A DNA stretch of 64,000 bases from Edaphochlamys debaryana (GCA_016858145.1 JAEHOE010000168.1:124001-188000); one strand, 5' to 3'; positions 1 through 13,400 are shown, counted from the first letter of the stretch. Notes: generated by a model not told the origin, from the letters alone. Numbers and translations are program-made.

Positions 1-106
1 GGTAAGTAGCACACCAGGAAGCGTGAGCATTGGCCACTTCACATGCGTGGCGACACACGACAGCCCGGACAAAGAACAGCAGATCACGTCATCAGGTCAT
101 GGCAGC

Positions 107-111
107 TTACA
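107..111 (-). terminator. TGTAA poly(A) signal of the ankyrin-RING gene
   Basis: On the minus strand the pentamer TGTAA lies 63 nt beyond the stop codon of the gene that ends at 174. TGTAA is the established polyadenylation signal of chlorophycean green algae. A second gene in this window has the same signal at the same distance from its stop. Confidence 0.55.
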
Positions 112-173
112 TGGTTTGCCACTGGTAAAACTCAGTCAAGCCGCCCCAAGCCGCGTTCCCGTGCTTCGGCCCC

Positions 174-2062
174 TCAAGCCTCCACGAGAAACCCCCCTGC
201 TGCCACCGCCCCGCTGGCACCCACAAGCTGACACCGGCCCCCGCACGCTGCCGCCTGGCCTCCGCTCGGCCCTGCTGGTTGTGAGGCCACAGCGACGAAG
301 GCCGAGACCTCCCGCCTGCAGAAGGGGCACCCGAGCGGCCTGGGCCTGCCCCCACGCGCCGTCTGCATGCCCCGGCACAGCTCCGTGGCGCAGCGCCCGC
401 ACAGGCCGTGGCGGCAGCCTGCAGGGGTCACCTGCTCTCTCTCTGCGACACACACGCCGCACAGCCCATCGTAGTCGCCCTTAGGTTCGTCCTCCCCTTC
501 CTCCTCCTGGTGCGGTAGCGCCCGCTCCAGGTCCGCCCTCAGCTTGGCCTGCAGTACCGCCGCCGCCAGTGTCGCCAGAGACGCCGGGCCCGTCCGCAAC
601 GCGTCCGCCGACCCCGGCCCGCCCCCGGGCACCAGCCCCAGTGCCCGCTCCAAACCCCGCCTTGGGTTTAGCAGTGCGACAAGCTCGGGGCAGCAAGGGT
701 CGTGTGCGGCCGCCACCTGCCAGGGGAGCTGACCGGCGGCGTTGCGCTGAAGGCGGGGGTCCGGGCCGCGAGTGGACGCGGGGAGGAGAGCCTAGAAGAA
801 GGGAAGGACAAGCGGGAAGGCAGTGATAACCAAAGTTGGTAACGTGGCGACCCGCCAAGCGCACGGCCGGGATGCTACCAAACGCCTGGTGTTCTGCAAA
901 ACCGGCCTCAATCGGCGTACCGCCCAGCCTCCCCGTAAGCCCTGTTCCAGCCCCACGCCCCGCAAGCCCCCCTCACGTGGTGCTGCAGCAGCTGCCTGGC
1001 CGTCTCCGCGTTGCCCTTGATCGCTGCGAAGTGCAGCGGCGAGGAGAGCGTCTCGCAGGTGCAGAGCATGTCGTAGCTCTCGGAGCTGGTCACGGCGCTG
1101 AGCAGCGGGTCGTGCCGGAGCAGCTCCGCCACCGCCTGGGTGTGGTCGAAGAACACGGCGTAGTGCAGAGCCGTCAGGCCGCAGAAGGAGCGCGCGTTCA
1201 CCAGGCGCACGCCCTGACGGCTCATGTGTCGAGGGGCCACGTGCGCGAGGATGGCCTCCACGCACGCCGCGCTGCCCGACATGGCTGCGTAGTGCAGCGC
1301 CGTGCGGCTGCCGCAGCGGTCGCCTACCCAGGGGTCTGCGCCTTGGGACAGCAGCAGCTTCACCAGCTCGGGGCTGCCCACGGTGCAGGCGTACATGAGC
1401 GGGGTCTGGCCTGGGGGCCGGAGGGCGGGCGAGGGGGGGTCAGCCGAGTGGGGCGCAGGGCACGGGTGAGGCAGCGCTCTGGGCCCTCGAGCACATGCCG
1501 AGGCCCCCTGGTCCCCGCCCTGCGTCCCCGCCCCGCCCCGCCTCCCCCACGCACCCTTGCAGTTAACCATGTCCACCGCCATCCGCACACCCTCCGCCGG
1601 ACTGCCGGGCAGCTGCTGCCCCATCCGCCGGCAGTAGGGCTGCAGGGCCTCGCGCACAGTGCAGAGCGGAGAGCAGGACAGGAAGGAGAGCATCTGCTGA
1701 ACCACCTGCGGGAGGGCGGGCGCACGGAGGCGGGGAAGAGGCGGAGGGCCAACGTCAAGCAGGGGCAGGGGCCCGGCTTATGGTGAGGCAGAGGCAGTGC
1801 TTGCCGTGGGCGAGGTGCCTTCTTGCATTCAGACGCGCCAGCCCTTGAGTTGCCCCCTTGCAGCGCGCCCGCACACCTGCAGCTGCTTGTGCTCGCAGGC
1901 CACGTGCAGGGGGGTCCCCGCGGTGGTGGTGATGACGCTGGTGGGCGTGGACAGCAGCCAGGGGGCAGCCTCCAGCTTGAGCAGAACGCCGTCACCACTT
2001 ATACCCGCTTTGACGGACTTGTTGAGACCGGACACAGCTACAGTGGACGACGCGCAGCCCAT
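174..2062 (-). CDS. Ankyrin-repeat RING E3 ubiquitin ligase (XB3/XBAT-like)
   Basis: Predicted 437-aa protein from four exons: 2062-1877, 1705-1555, 1410-977 and 716-174. All junctions are GT-AG and the phases agree. It starts MGCASS, a likely N-myristoylation site, as in rice XB3 and Arabidopsis XBAT proteins. Ankyrin repeats follow (TPLHVAC, TPLMYACTVGSPELVKLLL, TALHYAA, TALHYAVFF, SPLHFAAIKGN) up to about residue 255. A C-terminal RING finger lies near residues 340-395: CGVC, then GCRHGLCGRC, then CPFCR. Order, length (XB3 is about 450 aa) and RING spacing fit a membrane-anchored E3 ligase that transfers ubiquitin to stress or immune targets; the substrate cannot be told. The tail after the RING is Ala/Gly-rich and could hide one more intron. 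Family call strong, last exon end less so. Confidence 0.85.
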
Positions 2063-3308
2063 GGTCTCGGGATTCGCGCCAGCCCCTCACAAGCCCTTGA
2101 GACTATGGTGTTGTAATTGCGGCAACAATAATGCGCGATAATGAGGCTTGTGGCTTGTGCGATGCGGTCGTCTGCGCGAACGTGTCGATGGACTGCAATT
2201 CCGACGTTCGGAGACGATTCGCGCGCCAAGCAACACTGGTAGCTGCCTGTTACAATTCTGAGTTATCCGTGAGTTGTATTACCGTTACGGGCGACACTAC
2301 GCAAGTTGTGGACTAACAGAATCCCGCAGAATCAGACGTACCGCGTTTCGGAAGACTGCGACGCATCGATCATCGTGCTGCAGGTCGTCCACCCCCTCTT
2401 CACCGGTCAGGCATTTCTTGATACTGCAACTGCAGTGCGGTGCCTTCTCCCCTCGTGCACCTCCCCTTCCGTAGGGGTCACCCGTGGCGGGCACCTGCCC
2501 CGCCCCACCCGTAGGTTCAGCCTTGCAAAGTCCTTTGCTAGTACCGCGAAGAGAGAACTGATGCCCTGTGTGTCGTCTAAAACGTGTGAAAGTAGGAGGG
2601 TTATCCCCGCCAGGTGTGTGTGAGAGAGATTACACAGGCTACGGGAGCGTCAAGGTCCGCAGCTAACTGTTTGAAGTCACCAACCATCGGTGGGGCCACC
2701 AAAGGGGAGGATGAGGAGAACTATGCCGGCCCTGAACCTGCTCTCAGCTCGACCGGGCATGTCTGAAAGTAGGAGGGCAATCCCCGCATCCGTTGAGCAC
2801 TTGAGCAACCTGGGCATCGCTGCATGGCTGCATGGCCGAGCAGCTTGGGGCACAGGTGTGCGGCTGCACCCGGCTGACCCGGGGCGTGATGCTCAGAGCG
2901 GTGAGCGCGGTGCAGTATTGGAAATGTTGTAACCGTGTGTTTGGAAGCGGGCATCCGCTGCCGACGAGTCGTCCTGAGGAGCAGGCTGGAGGCGCGGGCT
3001 GTCGCCGGAGCGGGCTCTTCCGGGTTGCCCAGGTATACTTTCGGGTTGCCCAGCTGCAAGTGAGTTGCAGCATAGGATCGTTAACCCGCACGTCATGTGC
3101 AGTCAAGCGGCCACACCGCAGCCTGCCGCAGCGCCCCCCATGTACAGCTTAGGAGCAATAATGTCAGCGTTAAGGGGCCCACCCATGTTTGTCAGCCCAG
3201 GCCCCCCCTCCCAGCTATTGTCGGCAGCTGCAACCCCACGACTCCTCCGCTCCCCAGTCCCACTCCCCAGCGATGCCCCGAGGTGCTGGGCTGCACAGTG
3301 GTCCAGCC
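2063..3308. other. Intergenic: upstream of ankyrin-RING gene and 3' of FSIP1-like gene
   Basis: No convincing exon on either strand. It should hold the promoter of the minus-strand ankyrin-RING gene and the 3' untranslated region of the minus-strand gene ending at 3309. A minus-strand TGTAA lies at about 2627-2631. Two near-identical 23-bp motifs (GAAAGTAGGAGGG, two variable bases, then ATCCCCGC) occur near 2588 and 2764, and CGGGTTGCCCAG occurs twice near 3020-3050. No function is assigned. Confidence 0.4.
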
Positions 3309-6300
3309 TCACGGCGGTGGCGGTGGCGGGGGCGGCGGCAGGCCGCAGTCCAACAGGTCGGCCACTGAGGCCGGCTTGGGAGCGGCCGGGGGAGGCGGCG
3401 CTGCGGTCGGGGCGGGCGAGGGCGGCTTCTTGGGCGCGGGCTTGGGCTTGGGCGGGGTGCCCACGGGAGCGCCGTTCGCCGCTGCAGACGAGGAGGCGGC
3501 TGCCGGGGGAGGCGCCTGGCTGCTGCTGCTGCCGGGCGGCTTGCTGGGCGTCCCCCCCTGCTTGGGCACGTCGGCCCCCGCCCCCCCTGCACTGCTGCTC
3601 GGTGCCGTCGAGGGCTGAGCCGCGGAGGTGGCCGGGTCGCTGGCTCTCCGCGCCCCCGCCCCCGCCACCGCCCCCCCGCCTGCTGCAGCGAGCCGGCCGC
3701 CGGCTCCTGCGCTGCCTGAGCGGGACAGGGCACAGCAGAGAGAGGTCGTCAGATAGAAGTCTGGCGGGGAGCCCGGCGGGACCCTGACCGTGTGCAGGAA
3801 CCAATCCAGACCCGCCCCGAGCCCCAGCCCTAGCCCTGAGCTTGCCTGCGCTGTTGTGCCGCTGCGGCGGTGGCGCCGCTGGGGAGCCCTCGGGGGCACT
3901 GCTGGTGCGGGCCCCGGACGGGGAGGTGCCGCCGTCGGCAGAGGCCGATTGGCCGCGGCCCGCGGGCGCGGGTTTGCTTGCTGCGGCGGTCCCGCCAGAC
4001 CGAGACGCCTGCGGCGTGCAGGAGACGGGGGGCGTCGAGGGCTTGCGGCGAGGAGGGTGGGACCTGTTGTGAGCCCTATATAGAGCCCCGCAGTGGCAGC
4101 CCTGGCTGGCAATGTGGAGGCTCGGGTGGGGCCGGCCTGCGCCCAGGACCGCCGATGCACCCCGGCAACGCACCCGTACGGCCGCCCCTGCGGCTCCTCT
4201 CCCGCTGGCCGCCGCTGCGCGGGCCTGGCGTGCCGCCTGCTGCTGCTGCTGCTCCTGCAGCTCCTGCTGCTGCTGCAGGCGCTGCTTGCGGGCCGCGGCC
4301 TCATCGTCCTCGGCCTTGCGCCGGGAGTCGTTCAGCTCCTGCGGGGGAGCGGGGCGAAGGCAGGGGGGGCAGCGCCCAGGTGACGGGAAGCGGGGACGGA
4401 CAGCAGGAGGTGCCGCACGCGCGCACCGTTTCGCCATACGTGCACAATGCACAGTGCCACGAGCTGCGGGGCTGCGCCTGGAGGTCAAAGGCAACCGCAC
4501 CCGCCTGCTTCGCCACCACCCCCCGTCCCGGCCCCCCCCCCCCTCACCTGCAGCCTCCTGCACTGCTCCACCAGGGCCTTGAGCGTGGCCTCGCCCAGGC
4601 GCACCACCTCGCCCACCTTGAGGCCGCGCAGGGCCGAGTCCACGTCCTTCTCCCTGGGGGTGAGGGGGGCGGGGTGGGTGGGGTGCGGGGGGTGCGTGTG
4701 TAAGGGGCTGCTCGCGGCGGCCGAGGTTGGATGAGGACGTTGGGGCGGATGTGTGCGTTGGCGAGGCGGGCGAGCGGAGGGTGCTGGGGGGTGCGGTGCA
4801 AGCGCATCCCGGGCGGCGCCATGGTGCCTGCGCCCATGTCCGTCACGACCGCCCTCCTGCCGCCCCCGGCCCCGAGCCCTCACACCTTCCGCCCCGGCCC
4901 CTCATCCCTTCTTCCGCCACGCGACCCCTCCCACCCGCACAACGGCCCCGTATCCCTCCTTCCGGCCCCCATCTGCCCCCCCCCTCCCCCCTCCGCACCT
5001 GCTGGCCAGCTCCTTGGCCAGCCGCTCCTCCCGCAGGTAGTCCCGCTGCCCCGCCTCCGTCACGGAGGCCGAGGCGGAGGCGCCCACGGAGGGGGCGGGG
5101 CCGCCAGCGCCCGAGCGCACGCTGCGGCTGGGCGACGCAGGCCGCCCGCCGCTGGTGCCGGGCGGCGGCGGCAGCGCCGGGCCCTTGGCCGGCCCCGCCC
5201 CCACCCCCGCTCCCGGCCCCCCGGGCGCCTTGGCCGCCTCCATGACGGGCTTGAAGTCCGCCAGCTGCCCCGCCTCGTCCCACACGTGGTCCGCCTCGAA
5301 GGCAGCCAGGCGGGCGTTGATGGCGCGGAGCGCGCGGGCGGCGGCGCGGGGGTCCTCGTACACGCGGGCCGGCAGCAGCCCCCCGCCCGCCGCCCCCCCC
5401 TCCCCGCCCGCTGCTGCCGCCGCCGCCGCCATGAGCACCGGGTGGCCGTGCAGCGCCGCAGCCGCCAGAGCGGACATGGGCCGCCCCCCACCCCCGCCCC
5501 CGCCCGCACCAGGGCCCCCGCTGGTGCCGGGCCGCGACCGGGCCGCGGAGGAGGCCGCGGAGCCGGGCCGGGAGGGGCCGTCGCCGCCCTCCCCGCCCGC
5601 CTGCCCCCCGGGCGCGGCCCCGCTGAGCGGCCTGGCCAGCGCCGCTGCGTGCGCCGAGGGCGTGGGGCAGGCGGAGGGCAGGCACTGCTCCAGCTCAATG
5701 TCGATGTCGTCCAGGGCCAGGCCTGCGGGGCCCCGCCCCGTGCCCCGCTCCCCCGGGCCCCCCTCCGGCCAGGCCGCCCCGTAGGCCGAGTCCAGGTCGA
5801 AGGGGTTGAGCCCCGCCTCGTCGTCCGGGCGCCGCAGCACCGCCTCCACCAGCTCCTCCTCCTGGGGGGGGGGGGGAGATGCGGGAGGCGGGAGGGAGGT
5901 GAGGTGAGGGGATGAGGGAGGCAGGTCTGGGACGTGTCAGACTTGTCTGGTGAGCAGGGCGTGCTGCAGGGCGTGCACCTCGGGATTGAGCGTGAAGAAG
6001 CGGCTGTAGGCGGAGGGCTGCTGCTCCAGCCCCGGGCCGCCCAGCCCGCCCTCCCGCGAGGCCTCCACGTCCAGGGAGCCGGTCAGCGAGGCGGGGCCGT
6101 CCAGGGAGGTCACGGCGCGGGCGATGCGGGCGGCGCGGAGCCGCTTCTGGCGCTCCTTCCTGCAGGGGGCGGGGGTGGGGGAGAGCCCGTGAGGGGGAAG
6201 GCTGAGCGGGGCCCCGGTGCTCACGGCTTCACAGCAGCGGCCATGCGGGCCGTTACAGGGTTGTGACCTGCATCATGCCGCCCGCATGCAAGCCCAAGGA

Positions 6301-9300
6301 GATTTCCCCCTGCCTAGCTGCCCCGTGATGACACCCCCTCGCCCCCCTGCCCCTCCCCGGTCCCCACTTGAGCGCCTCCTCCACCGCCTTCTGATGCTTG
6401 TCCAGGCGCCGCCGCTCCGCCTCCGCCCACTGCTCCGGGAAGGCCTCCCGGTGGCTGATGAGCGCTGTGATGAGCTTGTCGTTGAGCACCGAGTCCAGCT
6501 CGCGGATGCGCGCCAGGCCCTCCTCCACGCGGGGGTCGGCGGCGGCGGCCTCGGAGGCGCGCAGCTGGTTGATGGGCAGGTCTGGGGGGGGTGGGTGGGT
6601 GGGTGGGTGGGTGGGGGGCAGTAGTCGGGTGAGGGTTGCAGCAGACAGGGGCCAAGGACATAATGACTCAGGCACATGGCATTCGGGCCACCCAACGCTG
6701 CTCCGCCTCCTCCCCGCAAGTGCGGTGCTCCCAGAGCTGCGCGTTCCCACTCCCACCGCCCATCCCCGCCCCCCCCCCCGTCGCTCACCCTCGAACCTGC
6801 GCGGCCCCATCCAGCCCTCCAGCGTGGCGTACTCGGCCCTCCGCTGCCTGAACAGCCGCTCCAGCTGCACCCCCCAGTCCGCGGGCAGCTCCACCAGGCG
6901 GGCGCCCGAGTCGTCCTTGAGGTTCTGGGGGGAGGGGGGGGGAGGCAGCGCGGGGAGGGCAAGGGGGGCAGGGCCCGAAGGTTGGACAGGGTCCAAGCTA
7001 CCTTGCCCCTCTCAGACTAGCACCACGCCTCAGAGCAACTGTACCCGCAGGTGGCCGTCCAAAGCACCCTCCCCTCCCCTCCCCCCCGCCCACCTGCAGC
7101 GCCTCCATGTACTCCCCCAGCTCCGAGCGCCGGGCCGCCTGGCTGCGCTCACTCGCGCTCGCCAGCGCTGCCACGGCCGCCCGGCTGGCGGCCAGCGCGC
7201 CCTCCTCCCCGCCGGCCTCCTCCTCGGCCCCCTCCTCCGGCTCGGAGGGCCCCGGCTCCTCCGCCCCCGCTGCGGTGGCGGGCCTGCTGGGCTCCGCCGA
7301 GGGCGGCGGGGGCGGCTCCGTGACGTACAGGTCGCGTATGACCAGCAGCAGGGAGGCGCGGGAGGCGGCCAGGGAGGAGGCGGAGGAGGCGGGGGCGGGG
7401 GGCGCGGGAGGGGGCGGGGGCGTCGCGGCACGCGAGTCCTCGGGCGTCTGGAGGGGGTGGATGGCAGAAGAGTTGGACCAGCGGCTACGTGTGGCCTCAG
7501 ACTGGGCCTCGGCACGGGAAGCCAGGGACGACTCGACCGCCCCTAGTGCGCTGGCCAACCCTGCGCCCGCCCCCTTGCCGCCCCCCGCCCGCCCGCACCA
7601 GCAGGGGGTTGGTGTAGTCTGTGAGGGCCATGGAGCCCTCCCCCGGGGTGGGGCCCGCAAGCGCCGCCAGCCCCGGCCGCGGGCCCGGCCCCGCCTCGTC
7701 GCCCGCATACTCAGCAAAGGCCGCATCGTCGCCATCGTCATCGCCTAAGGGAGGGGGGAGATGGGGTAGGCATGCGCCGTGGGCCCGGCGGCCTAGCCGA
7801 TAGCCTCTACCACCGTAAGCCCTCCAGTGCCCGCTGCTTAGGCCCCCGCTCCCCCAAACCGACGGAGGGTCCGCAGGGCGATTTCGAGCGGGCCCACGGA
7901 CCAGATCGCCCGTCAGCTTTCCGTACCGGCCCCCAGTCCACCCCGCCCCACCCCGCTCCGACGACGAGGCCGATGCCGAGGGGCTCTGCATGGGGTTGTG
8001 GCGGCTGCTGGTCATGGAGGGCAGGCCCCGCCCGGGGCCCGCGCCGGGCGTGGGTGCGCCCCCGGGGCCGTACAGCGCCTCGAAGCCCTCCCCCAGCTCC
8101 TGAGACTCCGCCACCCCGGGGGGCGGCCGGCCAGCGCCGAAGGAGCGGCGGAGGTCGGTGAAGAAGGTGCCTCCGCCCCGGCCTGCGGGCAGGCGGACAA
8201 GGCAGGAGAAGGGAGGGTTCGGCCATGGAGGGCAGTAGGCGATGTGGGTTGCGCGGGCCCGACCCCACTCGGAGCCGGGCTAGTACGGCTGCCCGGTAGC
8301 CAGGCGGCGCGGCGAGCCCCGACCCACATCGCCACGGAACCACGGCGGCCCCACCTGACACCACCGACGCAGGCGTCCCGGGCGCCTCCGACTGCCGCCC
8401 CAGCGCCCCCGAGTCCTCGGCCTCCGCCTCCGCCTCCCCGCTGGCGCTGCCGCCCGCGTACCCCAGCGCCTGGGAGGCGGAGGCCGACACGGAGGGGTCC
8501 GCGTAGCGCCCGCGACCGCCCCAGGAGCCCAGGCCGGACCCCGTCCGCGGCCCCGCCCCCGCGCTCCCGCCCCGCTGCTGCTGCTGCTGCTGCTCCCCGG
8601 CTGCGGCCGCCCTGGGGCTGTCCTCGCCCTGCAGCGAGCGGAGGGAGGGAGGGTCAGGGACTCAGTGTGCAGCGGTAGGACCCCATCCAGCCCACAAGCC
8701 TACTGGGGTCTGCGGCTTCGCAGCCCCCCTCGGTTGCCCCCCGTATGGAGCACAGCCCAAGCCCGTGCGCTCCGCCGCCGGCTGAGGTCCCCCCCCTCCC
8801 GCTGCCGGCGCCCACCTCCGTCATGGGGTTGAAGCGGGAGGAGGTGGCGGACAGAGCACTCATGGGCCGAGCGGGGCCGGGCTCAGACCCGTGCTGCGAG
8901 GCGGGGAGCGGGACACACGGAGGCGGAGCAGGCGTCACGGCATGGCGGACGTGGCTTCACCTGGGCGGCGGGCTGCGTGCGGCAGGGGGCTTCCGTCTGT
9001 GACGCCTTACCACGGCACTGGCATGGGCTTGGGCCTGATGGGAGGAGGTGCTGGCGGCGAGGGGCGAGAAGGGCGCAGAGGCGTGGCTGGGCGAGTGAGG
9101 GATGGGCAAGGTGGTTGCGGAAGCGGACAGCGAGGGCGGCAGAGGCGGTGGCCCCGGGGAGGGCGGTGGGTAGGCGAGCGGGTGCGCGGCCATGTGGTTG
9201 GCGGAGAAGGACTTTGACGTTGTGGACACGAGCGGGATGACCTCGTGCGGCCCCGAGGAGGCGCGGCGGCCCTCGTTGCTGCGGGTCCTGCGATCAGGCA

Positions 9301-9962
9301 GGCGCAGGGCCGCACTGGGCTCAGGGGCTGCACAGGCTGCAGCTGCAGGCCATGTAGCATGCAGGTGCGCCACCCACGCACCTCTGTATGCTTGAGCGCC
9401 CAGGAGGTCGGCTGCCGTTCATGGGCGCACCGTGCAGGTCTGCGAAGGATGGGTGAGCGTGAGCGGGCTGGGCAACGCAGAACGTGCGGTATGAGCCCAT
9501 TCATCAAAGTCACGGGGCAGTTCGCAGCCGCCTAGCTGCAGCCCTCGTCTTGACCAAGCCTCACCAAGGGATCGAGTGACATCTGAAGCCGCCAGCAGAG
9601 GCGACGAGCTGCACACGACAAGGTGGTGGTGGGGGTGGGCGGGGGGCGTAGGCATGCGGCAAGGAGGCAGCTGGTACGCGATACCCCGCAGACTGAAGCC
9701 CAGATGCCCCCCCTCGATGCTGGAGGTGCCAAGGCGCACCAGGGATCGGGCGGCAGCACCTCCATAGAGGCCGTTAGCGGGATTTCGGCACCTGCGGAAG
9801 GGCATGCCACCCTTGAGGCTGCATACTCCAGCTGGAGGGCCCCTGCAAAGCTCCACCCTTCATGCATGTAGTCGCTGATGCTGGTCTGGTTCCCGCTGGA
9901 CGCTCACCACCGCTACCAGGCCGGGCCTTGGAGCGACGCACAGGCGTGTTGGGCTTCGACAT
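3309..9962 (-). CDS. Large coiled-coil/disordered protein with FSIP1-like segments (16 exons)
   Basis: Predicted 1,247 aa. Exons: 9962-9908, 9439-9382, 9287-9011, 8893-8816, 8628-8355, 8182-7952, 7744-7599, 7447-7094, 6924-6789, 6581-6368, 6159-5943, 5861-4999, 4653-4548, 4338-4174, 4008-3846, 3715-3309. Every phase agrees. The start MSKPNTPVRRSKARPGSG is a true ATG. The intron after 3846 would use a GC donor (CAG|GCAAGC). Charged helical blocks (LARIRELDSVLNDK, QRDYLREERLAKELASR, LGEATLKALVEQCRRLQ) occur in the order seen in vertebrate fibrous-sheath-interacting protein 1, suggesting a ciliary or axonemal coiled-coil protein. That family link is my inference from short matches. Between the blocks the chain is Ala/Gly/Pro-rich, and it ends in a nine-proline run. 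The last two exons are the least certain. Confidence 0.7.
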
Positions 9963-10429
9963 CCTCCCTAGCTCTTAACTAACAGTTTCAAATACGGGTG
10001 GAGCTTACGGCCCTAGCACGTAGCTGTGCAACTCCGGAAGCTTGCGCGTCCCATTGCAATTTGGTTCGAGCGCGCAGCAGCTTGAGTCGTCCATCGCGCA
10101 TTCCGGCTAGTGAGGTGGATACGGGGAAAGGTGCTGGGCTGCGCTCGGCTTCAGGCAGCGTGTTGGACCGGTCCACCCGGTCGTGCACCCTGCCGTTCAC
10201 CCTCCATGCGCGCAAACCCGAGCGCTGGGTCGGCCTCTTGACATGATCGCTTCACTGCGCGTGCATACATACTTGCGCCCACGCGCGCTTCAAGGGTGTA
10301 GGGGCCCAGGCGCACTATCTAGCTGCAGGACAGCATTGCCACCAGCTCGGCCTTCGGCGCTGGCACGCGCGTTCGCGTAGACCTGCGCAGAAGAAGACGT
10401 AATGCCACCCACATAGGCCTGCGAGGACG
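9963..10429. promoter_or_regulatory. Shared divergent promoter region
   Basis: These 467 bp separate two genes transcribed away from each other: the FSIP1-like gene (ATG ending at 9962) and the GNAT gene (ATG at 10430). No coding exon is convincing here and I see no clear TATA box. A bidirectional promoter is inferred from geometry only. Confidence 0.4.
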
Positions 10430-13400
10430 ATGCGGAGCTGCGGTCGGTCGAGCGACGCGGAGGCCGCTAAGCTGCGCCGCGTGCAGGTGGTGGCCACCCT
10501 CCCGCAAGTGAGTCCACCCCCGCTCCCTCGCCCGCCGGCTGCCAAGCCCCCCGTGCTGGTGTGGACCAGCGTCAGCAGGGGCTCGGCTTACTCAGGGCAG
10601 CGTAATGCTTTGCAACCAGGCCCTGCCTGCCGCCCGCGTTGTTCCCCTCTGGCCCACGGCCCGTATGGGAGTTGACGGCTACCGTACCCCTCAAGCCACT
10701 GCTCATGTGCACACAGGGCCTGTAACCCGCAAGTCACTGCTCCCCTGTGCACGCAGGGCAAGCACGCTGAGTTCGAGCTTCTGCCCCCATTCGGGCAGGG
10801 GCTGAGCGAGGCCCTTGTGCGCAAGTACGAGGCGGCGCTCACGCTCCTGGCCAGCACCTTCCCCAAGAACAGAGCCCAGGTGACTCATGGGGCCGACACA
10901 GCACACGGCGCGCCGTTGTCTCAAGGCTCCAATGCCGGGGTGCGCCTCGCATTCCGCCCCGTCCCCCGAAGCTCAGGGAGAGCGTGTACCGCGGCCGCAA
11001 GCTGGATGGCTCCAAAACATCTAACGATCCCAAGTGAGCCGCACTCGGGGGCGGTGGCGGTGGCGGGGCTGCGCAGTGGGGGGCAGGGAGCTTGCAGTGC
11101 TCCCTCGTTGCCTCGACGTGCCCCTCGAGGTGACAGCTCCCGTTGCCGTGCTTTTCGTCCCCGCCCTCAGGCACGATGCCTGCCTGGTGGCCGTGCTATC
11201 TCTGGGCGGGGAGATGGTGTGCGCCGCCTCGCTGCGGGTCAACCTGCCCAGCCAGAAGGGCAGCCCGCACGTGCAGGTGGGGGTGGGCAGGACGGCGGGG
11301 AACGGCTCCTTCGCGTGTGGTACTGGGGGCAACGCGCTGCCGGTACACGCGAGGGCGATGGGCCTTGCACCGCCTTGCCCGTCTACCGGGTTTCTAGAGC
11401 CCTCCTCTAGGCTAGCCTCCTCGCCCCCGCCGTCCCTCCCCCAGACCGTGTTCCAGGCCACAGTCCCGCGCCACCAGAAGCGGGGCCTGGGCCGCCTGCT
11501 CACCCGCTGCATCCTGCGGGCGGCCGCGGAGACGGGCCACGAGGTGCGGCCAGGGCCAGACAGCGGCACAGGCAGCGGCATGGGGCTCGGAGAGCTGGCG
11601 CATGGGGGTCCGCCACAGCTGGGGCCGCACAGGCCCCCCCTGCAGCTGTGTGCCCATTAAGCTCGGTCGATGCCCCTCGTACAACCACCTCTGCCCGACG
11701 CACCTGCGGCTGCTCCCACCTCCCCCCACCCCACACCCCCACACCCCAGTATGCCACGGTGGTTGTGCTGGGCAGGGAGGTGGCGGGGTACTGGACCAAG
11801 CTGGGCTTCGCGGCGGTGAGCGGCAAGGAGGAGTACGCGGCGCAGCAGGTGTACCTCCGCAGCAAGTACCACGCGCCCCTGAGCGACGTGTGGGTGACGC
11901 GCCTGGCGCCGCCGCGGGGGGCGCCCGAGCTGGCGGCGGCGGTGCGGGCGGGCGGCGGTGCGGGCGGCGCGGAGGCAGGCGACTCGGGTGACGAGGAGCC
12001 AGACCAGGAGCAGCTGGTGGGTGGTGGTTGGGTGGGTGGGGGGGGGGGGGGTGGAAAGCCCGTGGTGCTCGCGGGTGGAGCCATAGCCCTCCACTCCTGG
12101 TCCCATAGCAGGGGGGTGCCGAGGTGTTGCCCCGCCCTCATCGCTACCGCGCAGGTCCTCGCGCGCTCGCTGTACGCGGGGCGGCTGGTGGAGGAGGCGG
12201 TGGAGAAGGTGCGCCTCCGCTTCGGGGCGCCCGAGCAGCAGGCGCAGGGGCAGGGCGCGGCGCCCGGGGGCTCTGCACCCACTGCCCCGCCGAGCAGGTC
12301 CGCCAGCCGTGCAGCGCCAAGGCGCCGTGCTAAGGCCGCAGCAGGCGGTAGCCCCAGCACCAACGCCGCAGCCGCCATGGCCGCAAGCGGCGACAGCGGT
12401 GAGACCTCTAGCAGCAGAGGCGGTGACAGTAACAGCGAGAGTGGCGACAGCAGTAACAGTGACAGCGACAGCGATGACAGCAGCGGCAGTGGCAGCAGCA
12501 GCAGCAGTAGCGGCAGTAGCAGTGGCAGTGGGGCCAGCAGCGGTGAGGACGGCTCCAGCTCTGCTGAGTCCGGCGACGATGGCGGGGACAGCAGCTCTGA
12601 GGCAGCGGACTCCACTGCTGCCAGCGCGGGCGAGGGCAGCGGAGCGGGGGCAGCCACCTCCAAGGCGGAGCCCAGGCGCGGCCCCAAGGGCGGCCGGGGC
12701 CGCAAGGACACACCCATGCGGCCTGCCTCCCGCGGCCGGGCCCGGGAGGGAGGGGAGCCCCGGCTGGGGGCCCGAAAGGAGGCTGGGGCGGGTCGTGGGC
12801 GCGCGGTGCGGCGCGGAGGCCGGGGCAGCGCGCAAGGTGCGGCGCAGCCGGGCTCCGCAGCGTCACCCTCTCCATCGCCCGCGCCTGGGGTCAGGCGCCG
12901 AGGCGCGCGTGCAGTGGAGGCACGGGGCTCCACACCGGCGGCCTCCACCGCTGCTGCGTCCGGCGCCGAGGGGCGTGAGGGGCGCCACGCCAGCCGCCCG
13001 GCCAAGAGGCTCCGCCGTGGCAGCACCGCTTCGGCGGAAGCGCGGGAGAAGGCCGGTCCGTTGACGGAGGGGCCTACAGGTATCCCCCAGGGGCCAGGGG
13101 CGGGCAGCGGCACACCGGCGAGTGCCACCGCAGACGCCGTCGCGCCTGGCAAGGCACGCTCCTCACGTTGGCCGAGGCGCAAGGCCGGGGCTGGAGACCA
13201 GGTCCCCGATCCCTCCGAGCCTTCCGCTGCTGCGGGCGTTGGCGCAACAGCACCGGGGTCAAGCCGGCGCGGTCGGGCCACACGCGCCACGGCGGATGAG
13301 CCCCCGGGTCCGGGGCTGAGCATGATTCCCCAGCGCCGGTGCAGGAGGCAGCCCCGGCCGGCCCTATCTGCCCCCGGGGAGGGCGATGCGGCCGTGGGTG

